NCBI GenBank assembly: GCA_037447655.1
Contig: JBBHKE010003360.1
Span: 108,885 to 172,884 of the forward strand
Reading direction: 5' to 3'
Source: Zygnema cylindricum
Taxonomy: Eukaryota > Streptophyta > Zygnematophyceae > Zygnematales > Zygnemataceae
Length of the DNA: 64,000 bases
A program made the position numbers and the translations under genes. How positions within the stretch are numbered: the stretch's first letter is position 1; every line of letters starts with the position of its first letter. The notes below the pieces were generated by a model that had not been told where the DNA came from, made no database searches, and saw only the letters and a list, made by a program, of their open reading frames with translations. Positions 16,725 through 27,640 of the stretch are shown here, in pieces.

Positions 16725-17222
16725 GAAAAGGGAAGGCTGACAGTCGGAGTTATCCACGAACAAGAAAGGGAAGCGATCGTTGGGTGTGTTTTGTGGTATA
16801 TCAATGTCGTAAGCACTACAAATGACAAAAATTAAGTGGTAATATATGGTTTTGGAGCTTCAGGGAAGGGGGGTTTGACATTCGGAAGTACCACGAATGA
16901 GAAAATGTGGGACTTGTTTTTGTGGACCTTTGAAAACAGAGAGGGGAGAGAGCCGGAGTACCACAACCAGTGAAGTTCAGTGACATAGTAGCTCTTTCAA
17001 AGAGAGGGCCGACGGCTGGAAGTACCACAAACATAAAAAATAAAGTGATAGTTTCAGCTTTTAGACCTACGAAGAAGGGAGGGACAGCCGTCGAAAGAAC
17101 CAAAGGAAAAAATAAGTGATCGTGAGACGTATTTTGCGCGATTTGTAAGTTTCCAAGATAGAGAGGGCCGACGGTTGGAAGCACCACGAGCAACAAAATG
17201 AAGTGATCGTGAGACGTATTCT
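16725..17222 (+). repeat. Echo array of the TRB stop-codon exon end
   Basis: The end of the coding region reads GACCTCCGAAAAAGAGAGGA, CCTACAGCCGGAAGTACCAC, then AAATAGCAAAATGAAATGAC (16557-16616). Variants recur about seven times downstream: near 16735, 16805, 16870, 16945, 17000, 17058-17115 and 17160-17220, for example GGGCCGACGGCTGGAAGTAC and GACCTACGAAGAAGGGAGGG. Spacing is about 60-80 bp. The array occupies the 3' UTR or 3' flank and repeats the stop-codon context. Confidence 0.8.
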
Positions 17223-17234
17223 GTTTAGTTTATG

Positions 17235-18030
17235 AGTTAGTTAAATAGTGTGTATTTGGTTCAAGAGGACATCTTGAGTTATGGTTGGTTGGTTGGTTGG
17301 TCGGTTGATTGCTGTAAGAGTTACATGCGTCAATTTCCCATTCGTTACATTTTTTAATTACCGGGTCTGTTAACTGACCTCGCTTGGAAGGCCCTGTAGT
17401 TTTCAATGTACAGTAGGGGTGTTAAGTAGTTTCTGGTCTTTGCTTCTCTTTTTCTTTTTTTTAGAGTGGAGTGCACGAATCGTACTTGCGAGCTTATATT
17501 TGGCCTTGTATGGAGCACTTAGGTTGAGTTAATGCTATGGTACAAAGAAAAAAAAGAAAAATATGTAACTGTTGAATAGTCGTTTAGGGTTTTTTTGCCT
17601 GCTTACACATGAAGATGGAGGATTGAAATGTGGACATGCATTTGTGTATCCTTATGATTGGGAAATGTTCCACATTGTCTTCTTTCTTTAGTCACGAAGT
17701 TGACAATTAATTAAAACTATTATATCTTAGTTTTCATTTGAAATACACTGCAACTCGCTTATTGAGTTACTGAATTATTAGCATCAAGAGTTTGTTAAAA
17801 TTTATGACATTAAATTATGTTTTGCAACCTAACTCCTTGCGAGACACTTTCCTAAATACTGTTATGAAGATTAGCTTATTATTCCAGGTAAATGAAATAG
17901 TCACTTATGAACTCTAATAGTGATGGGGCATTGTAAATGAAATTAACAGAGCGGATGAAGCACAGAACTATCTTCGAGACTTCGAAAACAAAACAACAAA
18001 AGAAATAAACACAGTAAATGAACAAACAAA
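17235..18030. other. Intergenic spacer with one MITE
   Basis: No gene was recognised. It contains GGTTGGTTGGTTGGTCGGTT at about 17284, an AT-rich stretch, and the MITE-like element listed at 17744-17934. Confidence 0.5.
17744..17934. mobile_element. MITE-like element M1 (TA-flanked, CACTG ends)
   Basis: The left end TACACTGCAACTCGCTTATT and the reverse complement of the right end TACAATGCCCCATCACTATT are imperfect inverted repeats. The interior has no coding capacity. It belongs with the M2-M8 family described under findings. Confidence 0.55.
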
Positions 18031-18034
18031 AAGG

Positions 18035-18430
18035 ATGTTCCGTAGGTGGTTCTTAGACTTGTTGGGGCCCCTCATAAGCTTGAATGGAACCCAGAATGTC
18101 ATTAAAGTGATCAAGCATTTCTCTAAGTGGATTGAATTGGTGAAGATTTCAGGAGTTTTGGACTATGGCGACGTTTTCCTCCAGGGGTAGTTGGCACAAT
18201 TTGAAGCACTGGCAGAGGTTTTGAAGGATCAAGTTGCATCAAGTCGCTCCGAGTCTGCAGGGGAAAATGCCATTCTTATTGCAAAATATCTTATCGACCA
18301 CCACAATAGCGGTAGGGATTCTCCTCAGGCCAACGGTTTGGTCGACAAATGGTCAAGAGGACATCAAGGATATATGCTCTCGAGGAAGATGTGGGCTAGT
18401 GGGGTCTCGAAGTTCCTTGGATTGCAATAG
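18035..18430 (+). pseudogene. Decayed Ty3/gypsy integrase fragment
   Basis: One frame reads RRWFLDLLGPLISLNGTQNV then HFSKWIELVKI, which matches the start of the gypsy integrase core (W.LDLLGP...NGTQYV...HFSKW). After an in-frame TAG at 18188-18190 it continues LAQFEALAEVLKDQVASSRS and DHHNSGRDSPQANGLVDKWS, like LARFGAPAEVLTDQG and DHR..SRDHPQANGL. The catalytic D,D,E set is incomplete and the stop breaks the frame, so it is dead. No LTRs were seen around it. Confidence 0.75.
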
Positions 18431-18925
18431 GATACGGGTCAAGTCTATAGGTTTCGCTATTCAGGCACAACCCCTACTTTATCTCGTTCGAGAGGAATTT
18501 TAGGATTTTTTAGGGTTTGAGAGGAATCTTATCCTTTTTGGGGCAGTCTCAGGTCAAGCACGTATGCTTCCGAAAATGGATAAGGGCTAAGATTTTAGAA
18601 AGGGCTAAGATTTTAGAAAGGGCTAAGCTTTTAGAAAGGGCTAAGGTTTTAATTTAGAAAGGGAGGGAGGTACTACTGGCCATAGACTAGTTTCCATGTG
18701 GCATTTTTCTCGTCCACATCAACACTATAATAAAAACTAAATAATACATACAATTTTATCAAACAAAATCAAAATTGTGACAGGGGGGGGCTAAGACTAG
18801 CAAACCAAAAAAGTTACGAAAGGGTTTAGGAAAGTTTAGCCTTTTAATATGTTAGTTCTAAACCAAAAATGAACGTGGATGGCCTCGGAAAATATAGAAC
18901 TTAAAATTGAAGATAAAACAACCTT
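18431..18925. other. Spacer downstream of the DUF1995 gene
   Basis: It contains three tandem copies of AGAAAGGGCTAAGATTTT-like units at about 18580-18660 and otherwise no recognised feature. The gypsy fragment ends on one side and the DUF1995 stop codon lies on the other. Confidence 0.5.
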
Positions 18926-20866
18926 TCACCGAGTATTGAGGGAATCTTTATTAAAGTTGAATTCATCTTTTAGCCTTTGAAACCAACTTTTCTCTCCTTC
19001 ACTCCCTCGAGAATCTCTCAATATTGCCTCGAGCCTCTTGTAAGAAGGCATTTCCTCTTCCACACCAATACGGGTCGTACTTCCCGAGGAATCGCCCAAA
19101 AATACCTATTTACGACCCAAAAAAAAAAAAAACAAACAAAAAAAAAGGGAAAATGAAAAAGGGAACTCCATCAAGCGGTTGTAAATTATGATTCCTTGCA
19201 CTAATTTTACAGAAACCAAGAAGGCAAAACCATGGTAACATGGTCACATGGTAACGAGGTTTAAAGTAGATGACGGTAATGCATCATGGAGAATAACAGT
19301 GATAACTCTCTCCCTCTCCCTACCCCTCTCCCTGCCCCTGCCCCTCCCCATCGCCCTTAATCTCTCCCTTCCTCTCCCCTCTTCCCTCTTCCCCTCCCTC
19401 TCCCCTCTCCCCTCTCCCCCTCCCTCTCTTTTTCTCTCTCCATCTCCCTCTCTTTCTCTCCCTCTCCTTATCACTATCTCGTGTTAGATTTCCGAGAATT
19501 CTGGGGTTCGGTATGTCCCATACTAGGGAAAATTGAGCGGGCCATGGCTCGAACCTGGGACCTTTGACTTATGGTGTCAGCACACTAACCACTGTCCTCA
19601 GTCTTTCCCTCTCTCTCCCCCTCCTCCCACTGGCTTCCTCACCTGCCATCCACTCGGGTAGCAGTTGAAGATAATCACATCTTGAGATCGAATTCGAATT
19701 CGTTTTAGACTGTACACCACAGAGAAAGTTTTGACGAGATTTTCGGCTGCTTCTCGACGAGCTCCAATTCCAAAATCTGATATAACCTGAACAGGTTCCA
19801 CCCAAAAAACAACCACAGAAACCCTAAACCCTGGAAAACCCTAAAAAACCCTAACAACTCGGAAAAACTCAAAAACAAGCACGACAGTCGTGCTATATAG
19901 AGTAAGAATCCCACACAATTGCTACTAATAAATTACATAAAATACCCATAAAAAAGTTCCGCAGAACCATTTGTGACAGCCAGGAAGCAATTTAACAGCC
20001 GGTGAAATAATATTTTTACGATAACAATTGTTTTTTAAACGGAAAGGTATAAAATTGTGTACCTGACCGGACTGCCATTGTGGGTTGACAAGAAATAAAG
20101 GACGACTTTCTACGGCGGCGAGCTCCTGAAGTCGAGGAAGAGTCTCCGCAGTTGCAAATAGAAATAATGCCACCTGTCACCATATGAAAAAAAATGAGTT
20201 TTCGACTTTAAATGTACTCAATTTCAAAAAAGCAAAAGTGGGAAAACACTGAAGATTTCTCAATTTCCAAGACTAACTCACAATCGGATACATTGTCCAT
20301 TGCGAAAAAAAGGGGATGTACACCTAGTATCTAGCTTGGACGAGAGAGAGATTTCTAGGTTTTCTTAAGTATCATAGATGTGAATATGTTTTTTTTGCAA
20401 TGTTAAAGACTGTTGTATGGTCTTCTGCTGAAAGAAATTCTCTCAGGGTTGTTAAATTCCACAAGTATACCACACCATCGCCATTAAAGCTAGTGAATTA
20501 GCTTTAACACAACACTAAATTGTGCTCGGTCACATGTACAATATGGGCCACTTAACTAAATAGCATTACCAACACGATCTTTGGTAAAAAAGGCACTCAT
20601 CTGAACGAGAGTGATTAACTCTAATAGCAACGGGTAGTGTACCATACTGGAAAGTTGAAGAATAGAAAAACTACACTAAGAACCTTAACACCACAAAAGA
20701 ATTGGCCCACACAAAAATCATGAATATATATTATATTATATGTTATATATAATAAATATATATATGTGTATATATATACATATATATACATACATATATA
20801 TATATACATATATATATACATATATATATACATATATATATACATACATATATATATACATATATC

Positions 20867-20908
<42 letters not shown>

Positions 20909-20965
20909 TATGTGTACATAGATATATATGATGTGTGTGTGTGTGTGTGTGTTTGTGTGTGTGTT

Positions 20966-20996
<31 letters not shown>

Positions 20997-21931
20997 GTAT
21001 AACCCTGTTCACAGATTTCACACACCTTCTCGTTTTCAAACTCGGCAACAGCATCCCCATCATCCACAATTGTCAGTTTGTAGTCCACACTATTTGAGGT
21101 GCCGTCAAGAGTTTCCATGACGCCATTCAACAGGGAAACAGCCAAAGGGGCAGCGGCTTTATACTGCTGTTGAATGCCTCCCTGTAAATGAAAAAGAAAA
21201 GGGTCTCAAAGTCGACAACCGAACTTTAAAAACTCTCCAAGGAACAAAAATAACAAAAACAATGAGAATAGAGTTTTTTCTAAATAAACTTCAAATAGAG
21301 AACAGAAGAAGGCATATAAACCCTGACTAAAATTCGTGAAAGTTTAATCCCTCTTATGTAAGAACGTAAGAAGGAAAAAAAATATGCAATATCCTTATCT
21401 GTCTATACATGTTCATTACGATTTTAAAAGTTTTCCAGGCTTTTTGAAGACGCTTGAATGGTTATTTAACTTACTTTCTAGGTGTCTACCCTCCCGTAAA
21501 AGATCATGTATGCTGAGCACACATCTTAGCTCGACTAATCTCATCTTAAATAAGAGTTTTTAGGAAATTTAAGGTTTTTTTACGGTTTTTAATGAATTTT
21601 CTTCACCACCCATGGCTATTGGAGTTAGTGAATTATTGGCGTTAACACTTCATTAGAATTGACTACAGTAAATTGTGTTTTGTAACATGGCTCATATTGA
21701 GCCACTTACAAAAATAGTGTTATTAACACTAATTTATAATTTTGGGTCAAAAAAATACTCTCGAAATAGATTCATTAACTCTAATAGCGATGGGAAGTGT
21801 AGTTTACTTGTAACTCACAGGCCAATCATCAAGGTCGGTAGCCCCTATAAGAGGGAGTAGGAGATCCACACGAATTCTGGTTTGACCCGATTCAATGGCT
21901 CTCCGACAAGCTGCTTGCGCCTGGTCCCATT
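18926..21931 (-). CDS. DUF1995-family protein, probably plastid; 5' end not found
   Basis: Five exons on the minus strand join in frame: 21819-21931, 21026-21181, 20063-20173, 19643-19786 and 18926-19105 (TGA at 18926-18928). Visible coding is 233 residues. The sequence follows the DUF1995 layout: [27 protein letters not shown] at the N-side, then [20 protein letters not shown] in the middle, then VYSLKRIRI...FNCYPSGWQ and the tail [20 protein letters not shown]. Family members in plants include plastid proteins such as LPA3; activity is not defined. The first exon should carry a transit peptide. A coding-like stretch at about 22196-22274 (WPLPSSVDDSIIQ) may belong, but its junction would need a GC donor and the phase does not fit, so it is left out. 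Introns hold MITEs and a TA/TG microsatellite. Confidence 0.86.
19310..19468. repeat. CT-rich microsatellite
   Basis: CTCTCCCTCTCCCTACCCC and related pyrimidine runs lie in the last intron of the DUF1995 gene. Confidence 0.9.
19538..19600 (-). repeat. tRNA-like SINE head (A and B box)
   Basis: Read on the minus strand, CAGTGGTTAGTGTGCTGACA resembles a tRNA D-arm/A box, and CCCAGGTTCGAGCCATGG contains a near-consensus B box (GGTTCGAGCC). Spacing is about right for a pol III internal promoter. A full tRNA cloverleaf is not apparent, so I call it a SINE-like remnant inside the DUF1995 intron. Confidence 0.6.
20468..20642. mobile_element. MITE-like element M2
   Basis: Left end TACCACACCATCGCCATTAA and the reverse complement of the right end TACACTACCCGTTGCTATTA are imperfect inverted repeats. 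The interior shares ATTGTGCTCGGTCACATG... with the ATTGTGTTTTGT.ACATG of M3 and M4. It lies in an intron of the DUF1995 gene. Confidence 0.65.
20727..20999. repeat. (TA)n/(TATG)n then (TG)n compound microsatellite
   Basis: ATATATACATATATATAC-type DNA runs into TGTGTGTGTG with periodic TTTG. It lies in the DUF1995 intron and abuts the exon at 21026. The donor itself is GTGTGTG, continuous in style with the repeat. Long open frames across it are artefacts. Confidence 0.92.
21599..21802. mobile_element. MITE-like element M3
   Basis: Left CACCACCCATGGCTATTGGA and the reverse complement of the right end, CACTTCCCATCGCTATTAGA, are inverted repeats of about 30 bp. The interior includes AATTGTGTTTTGTAACATG. 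The right end lies only 12-16 bp from the splice donor of the DUF1995 exon at 21819. Confidence 0.7.
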
Positions 21932-23494
21932 CTCAACAATACTAATAAATAGTGGTAAAAACATAATTAATTTGAATGCAATGAGAAGATCAATTTTAAA
22001 CTTCACAATAACAAAAAGATAAAGTTAAAAGTCACAAATCAGAAGGCGAAAACCACAAAAGAAAAGGTAACAGTCGAGCGCTAATAGCTATAAGTAAAAA
22101 AAAATACTGAATAATACAAAAGCTAAAAGCTCAAAAAAATGGAAAAAGGCATAATAATTCGAATTCTTGACTTGTGTTTGTGTTCTAGAAATAGGCTTGC
22201 CTGGATAATACTGTCATCGACCGAAGATGGAAGGGGCCAAACTCGAGGCTTTGACTGCGAAGGGAAAAAAAAAAAACAATTTAGGGAATCGCACTTATTA
22301 CTATTTAATCTAACCTACTTAATAACATGTTTGATACTTCAGTCCTTTTCTTCTACTGAATCGATTATTACACTGTTTGCTATGAATCACATTAATTTTA
22401 GTCCAAGTTTACTATTAAATTCATTAGAAAGTAACTCGAGTTGATAGAAAAAACACAAGATAGTGCAGACCTTTAGAACTGTTTGAAAACTGAAGTCTAA
22501 CCAAGCCTCCAATTACTTCAATTGTAACCATCAAAGCTTATAAACCTGTTTATTTATTACAAATAGCTGCGCTGTTTCTTAAAGTAATCAGTGAATTGCT
22601 TTTATAATGCACAGTTTTCCATAAATGACAGAAATTTTGTTTTTATAACACAATGTTTACTGTAAAAGTACAATTTTGTCAGGTTGTCAATCCGCCAAGG
22701 AAATAATGCCAGCTGGCACAATTGCACGAATGAAAATGAAAGGTAAACGGGCAAGCTCCAGATCGACCATGAGATAATTTCAAGGAGGGGAAGAGGGAGG
22801 GGAGGGAGGGAGGGAGAGAGGGAGGGAGGGAGGGAAAAGAGAGAGGTCCACGCTGATGGTGACAGTGCTTGCGAAGTTAGTTTTAAGGCCTATCGACATG
22901 AAGTATTTACATATTTTTTGGAGTCCATGTTTTATGAGCTTCATGCCTGACATGACTTCGACTGAACAACCAACACATTGAATTGCAATTTTTGACTTTA
23001 TGTAATTCATATAGGGAATTAACTTGCTGATCCGTGTTGTGTTCAATATTTCCATTAGAATCTATCATAACTATATTTTACTTTATCTTCTTTAATTCCT
23101 AAAAACAAGGACCTTAATTAAGGTAATACAATCCTCTATGCCATACACTGTCCAAGATTACTGTGGACCACCGTATCCAATTAAACGGATCAATAATTTT
23201 TTTGAAGATCTTTAAGCTTAATAAAGTGAGTCTCATTAACAACTGTTGATACAAACAAAAGTGGTTGTAACTCTATGATTAAGTGACGGACATTCCATAA
23301 CAAAAAATGATGGTATAATCCAAAAAGATAGGTCAGAAAAGAAAATAGCTAAAGTATTAGCAAAACCACATTGATTAACAGTCAAATTCAAGAACAAAAT
23401 TGGATAAAGATAATGTAAATTAATATCTAATACAATAATCAGAAATGTCAATTTGCCAGTTCCAGTATAAGGAGCATCCCAAAAATTTATGAAT
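21932..23494. other. Upstream region of the DUF1995 gene
   Basis: It probably contains the missing first exon(s), which I could not place with confidence. A GA-rich tract lies at about 22787-22845. No other gene was recognised. Confidence 0.45.
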
Positions 23495-23662
23495 TACGTT
23501 GTCCATCGCACTAGAGTCGGTCGATTATTAGCGTTAACATTTTATTAGGATTAGCTACACTGAATTGTGTTTTGTCACATGCTCTTTATGGGCCATAATT
23601 TTGGATGAATAAAACACGCACTCAAACTAAAGGTATTAACTCTAATAGCAATAACCAGTGTA
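23495..23662. mobile_element. MITE-like element M4
   Basis: Left TACGTTGTCCATCGCACTAG and the reverse complement of the right end, TACACTGGTTATTGCTATTA, are degenerate inverted repeats. The interior GAATTGTGTTTTGTCACATG matches M3. Confidence 0.6.
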
Positions 23663-24513
23663 CTGATTTCTGACGGAAGAAAAAAACAGCGATTTGTTCA
23701 ACGATGTAGAATTTTATCATTGTTAAGGAGAATTCAGGAGGCTTAAAAGCCTTTTAGAGTTTTGTTAAATTTTGCCTTCAGAAAAAAGAGCATACAACAC
23801 AAGCTATTACCGAATGTAACAAGTGTCATTTAACAATTCACGTTTTCCTTTATATGCATATACCATTCAGCAATAATGCATTTATGTTAGGTTTGTTTTC
23901 CCAATAAAAAGTAGCATCAAAATAGAAAGAGACTACTCTATAATGCGGGCTAACAAGATATAGCGTTTCCGATTGTTTCACACATTTGAAATCGCAATCC
24001 TAACCCGCTTCCTTAACCCGCAACCCTAAAATTATCTCTAAAACCACATAAAGCATTTCAATTGGTTTCGCACATGTGAACTACGAAAAGAATGCAAAAA
24101 TCACCGTGTCTACGGAGTTGCTGGAAGCAGAGCAGATAGGCAAAATGAGCTTGTTCCATGGAGCACATTTTGAATATGGCAGTTTGATTTTTTTCAAGTG
24201 CTGCTGTGAGAGCTTAATCGGTTTTCCACCACTCCATTGATGGTTTTCTTTGAAACAGTAGTAATGTTACAATTCTTGCTGAGCTTCTTGTTACTGCGAC
24301 TATTTGATTGCAAATAATCTTCAATTTTCCTCTTCATGTTACAAAAGAAACCAAAGAACAAATATGGCGCATTAACTTTATATGCACCAAGAGGAAAAAG
24401 TGCTTTGTGGTAAACAATATGCGAAACCTAGGGTTTGTTACATGTGAATCCACGTTCAACAGAACTCAGATTCCGTTACGACACAGCACCGTACGGTGAA
24501 CACTGAACTACAG

Positions 24514-24734
24514 TACACCTTGTACCGCTATTAGTGTTAACAATTTTTTCGCCAATTGAAACATTTTGTATTCGTACACTCTTGTCTGATTCTCGATTTA
24601 AGACCGTCAATTGGAAGCTGAGAATCTTATATTTCAATCTCAACCGTCCGATCTAAAAACCGTAATACGTGTACGGAGAAAAGATGTTTAAAGAGTCGAA
24701 AAAAACAGTAGCACTAATAATGATTCACGGTGTA
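24514..24734. mobile_element. MITE-like element M5
   Basis: Left TACACCTTGTACCGCTATTA and the reverse complement of the right end, TACACCGTGAATCATTATTA, form inverted repeats that continue further in. Interior strings CGTACACTCTTGTCTGATTC and AACCGTCCGAT relate it to M6. Confidence 0.65.
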
Positions 24735-25270
24735 ACGTACTTTTAAGCGACGACTCCATGAGGGCGGAGTGTCTCCAAATGAGCAGCTGGACACGTGTCG
24801 TACAGCGTATTTCTCCCCTCCATATTCCGATGGGATTGTAACCGTCCGATTGAGTTTATTTGGCTGGCGATAAAGCTCGTATTTCCAGCCGTTTGGCATC
24901 TACTGCGATGTTCAGTTACAATATATCACAGCGACGTCACCTGCCTAGTGATTCACCGGCAGCTTCTCGAACATTCGGCCATGGCTTCCTGATCTCATTA
25001 TCCGGCCATTACTCTTCCATCTCATCACCAAATTTTACGTTCAGATAGTCCACGTAATTCGCTCTTCACGCTATTTTTTTTCATACAAAATATGCTGCTT
25101 TCCGTTCGTTATTTTAGTTCTGATCCTTTCCGCAAGCTTCAGCGTCCTTTTTTCTTTTCAGCTTTCGGCTCGTTTCCTGTTAGCTTGTCACGGATTTTCA
25201 TATAAGGGCACTTAAAATTAGTTTATTATTCCATATCAGGAATATTGAGTGGTGTGGAGATTTTGTAAGC

Positions 25271-25494
25271 TACACTTCGTATCCTTATTAACGTTAATGG
25301 TTTTTCGCCACTTAAATTGTCTTTTCTCCGTGCACACGTGTCGGATTCTTAATCATTCTTAATCCGACGGTTGCGATGGAAAGGTAGGGGATCTTCCCTT
25401 CCGATGAGGTCTTTAAACTAAAATCAGACACGTGTGCATGGAGAAAAGTTGATGTGTCCAAAAACCGTTGACACTAATAATGATACACGGTGTA
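25271..25494. mobile_element. MITE-like element M6 with long inverted repeats
   Basis: The two arms pair over roughly 80 bp. Left TACACTTCGTATCCTTATTA, then CTTTTCTCCGTGCACACGTG; reverse complement of right TACACCGTGTATCATTATTA, then CTTTTCTCCATGCACACGTG. Both arms carry an ACACGTGT box. No coding sequence is present. It is flanked by TA on each side. Confidence 0.78.
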
Positions 25495-26130
25495 GTATTG
25501 AAAATATGAAAAGATTAAACTATTATTGGTGTGATTCATGTAAGCTCTCTGATTTTTGCAGGAGAATTCTTTTGAAGTACAAGGATAAATCAACACTAAA
25601 TAAGAAACTTGAAATGTTACACAGTTCACCGCCACTAGTGTGGTCATTAATTAACTGTATTTTCTAACTGTATTAACAATATTTTTTTGATAGGTGAGTA
25701 CAAAACATCAATTCACCAGGTTCGAGAGACATGTTCGTAGCATGTATATGCTAATCAGCGGCTGAAATCCACATTAATACATTCATGTCTCTCTCTTTTC
25801 TCTATCATCTATTGCAATTTTTTTATTTTACAAAAACCGACAACAATATCGACACAAACAACCAGTAATGGGTTGTGTTTTACAGTTTTTTCATTTACCA
25901 GTGATGAATGTATCACTACACCGTCCACTGTAATTAGTCTGGACAACACTATTTTTCATATAAAAATATTGCGGTCCACAATGTCAGTAGCGTAAACCAA
26001 AGTGACGCGGGCAAAAAAAACAAAACACCAACCAAAAACAAAAAATAGCCCAGAACAATAGAGAAATATCACCTGTTAAGATTACGGGTATAGCGTTTAG
26101 CTTCAAGGTTCAAAGATTTTCACTTCCACT
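25495..26130. other. Spacer with solitary MITE-end-like sequences
   Basis: Strings such as TACACAGTTCACCGCCACTA (about 25619) and CTACACCGTCCACTGTAATT (about 25917) resemble MITE ends without an obvious partner. No gene was seen. Confidence 0.4.
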
Positions 26131-26255
26131 TAGTTTCACCTTTCGGGTTGCCCGGTTGGACAAGACCTTTGTGAGCCAAACGTTTTTCAAGCAGAGCATT
26201 TTCGTTTGGGATTTATTTCTGTTTAGTATCCTCCTTTCCGACTTCATAATTTTCT

Positions 26256-27640
26256 ATGGCCTCTCAAAAACGACGAGCGTCACGCTCTCTTTCCGTTATC
26301 TCCCACGCATCCGCGCCTACGGAACACTTTCCAAGGCTGTCTCACCTTCTCAAGTTGTCTCCTCCGTCACCCACCGTCGTACCCTCACCCCAAGCCTTTC
26401 ACCCAAATGCTCCCTTTTCTCCAACACCTCGTCCCAACCTAGGGGAAACGATCCCTTGCCCTTATCTCCCCCTCCAACGCGACCCCTCTTATCATGATTG
26501 GGATTTTGTAAGCAATCTTAATGTTCTAGGGTGCTATCATTTAGATTATCCCATACTACGCCTCTACTCGCGTATTCCTCCTCATCTCCAAGTAGCCGTT
26601 CAATCTTCATTTCAGATCCTAGTGGGCTCTTGGTAGATGACATCAATAATCACGCGGCATGGTATCTTTTCCGCGTTGTTTCCTCTTGGGGTTTTGGTCT
26701 TACCTCCCAATAGGGGTGTTAGTGGGGCACGGGCAACATGCTCACAAAGTCAACTTTTTTTGAGTGGGGGATTGGGAATCTCTTCAACAAAAGCATACCA
26801 ATCGTGTAATTGGCATTTCCGTGACCCCTGTTTGTCGTCAAGCTACGCTTCCTATCACTACAGCCCGTATGTGACGTGCTCTGCACCTTGGTTCATGTGG
26901 TGAGCTCTCTCTTGTCGCTTGTACACTTTGACCTTTCTCTCCTTCTCCAGCCACGACATCAACGATTGAAGTCCTTCAGGTCCTTCACCCCACCGCACTT
27001 AGATGAAGTTTTGTCCTTTGTTCACTCATATTAACCTTTAAAACCCTTTTCATCTTGATTAAGTTACCTTTGTCAAATCTCTCGTTAGATCCCCTCAACT
27101 CTCAGCTGGCGGATCCTCGAGGATGGTAACCCTTTCACGTCGATCAAGTTACATTTACTAAAGCTCTCTTTAGATCCCCTCATCTCTCAACTAGCGTATC
27201 CTTGGGAATGGTATATGAACTTCTCCGCAATGTTTTCCCTTTGGAGAATCCATCGCAAGGTTTTGATTTGTTTATGAAGGCGGCTTCCCAATTTGCTCGA
27301 GGGCATGTGCCACCCACAATGGTCCCACTTTTAGCAGTCAAGCGTCTTTCTCTTCTCTCAAAGCCTATAAATGGCGTTCCTCCAATTCTTCCAGGGGAAT
27401 TCTTGTACCGTTTGGTGGCGAGATCAATGTGTTTACAACTTCGAAGGGCTTTTCAAGACCACTTTTCCCCATATCACTTTGGTGTCACAACGTGCGGAGG
27501 TTATGATGTGGTTGTCCACGATTTACAAAGATACGGCTTTCTACGACAATGTATCTTTGTCGTCGATCTACGATCCCAAGTTTCAGCTTTTATCTGGCCA
27601 CGAACAGTAGTGAATGGCGATCGAGGATTGTGAGACTTAC
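26256..27640 (+). pseudogene. Decayed non-LTR (LINE-type) reverse transcriptase
   Basis: A frame at 27202-27633 reads FARGHVPPTMVPLLAVKRLS, then GVPPILPGEFLYRLVARSMC, then HFGVTTCGGYDVVVHDLQ. This matches the pattern of LINE reverse transcriptases (W..G.VP..L.P.AV..LL.KP...RPIAVGE..RRLVAK and HQFGVGV.GG.E..VH). Upstream frames, including a Pro/Ser-rich Met ORF at 26256, are broken by stops and frame changes. The YxDD part is not seen. The identification rests on pattern memory, so it is moderate. Confidence 0.6.

Noticed and set aside
18035-18430. Host gene with internal stop
   Set aside because: The motifs match gypsy integrase order; it is retroelement debris, not a host gene.
19819-19860. 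Interstitial telomere (AAACCCTAAACCC)
   Set aside because: Only two to four degenerate units, common in AT-rich plant introns; not a telomeric array.
20621-21145. 174-residue minus-strand open frame
   Set aside because: Only its first ~40 residues are a real DUF1995 exon; the rest runs through the donor into TG/TA microsatellite.
22190-22275. First exon of the DUF1995 gene (WPLPSSVDDSIIQ)
   Set aside because: Attractive by sequence, but the donor would be GC and the phase does not join the 21931 exon; left as a possibility only.
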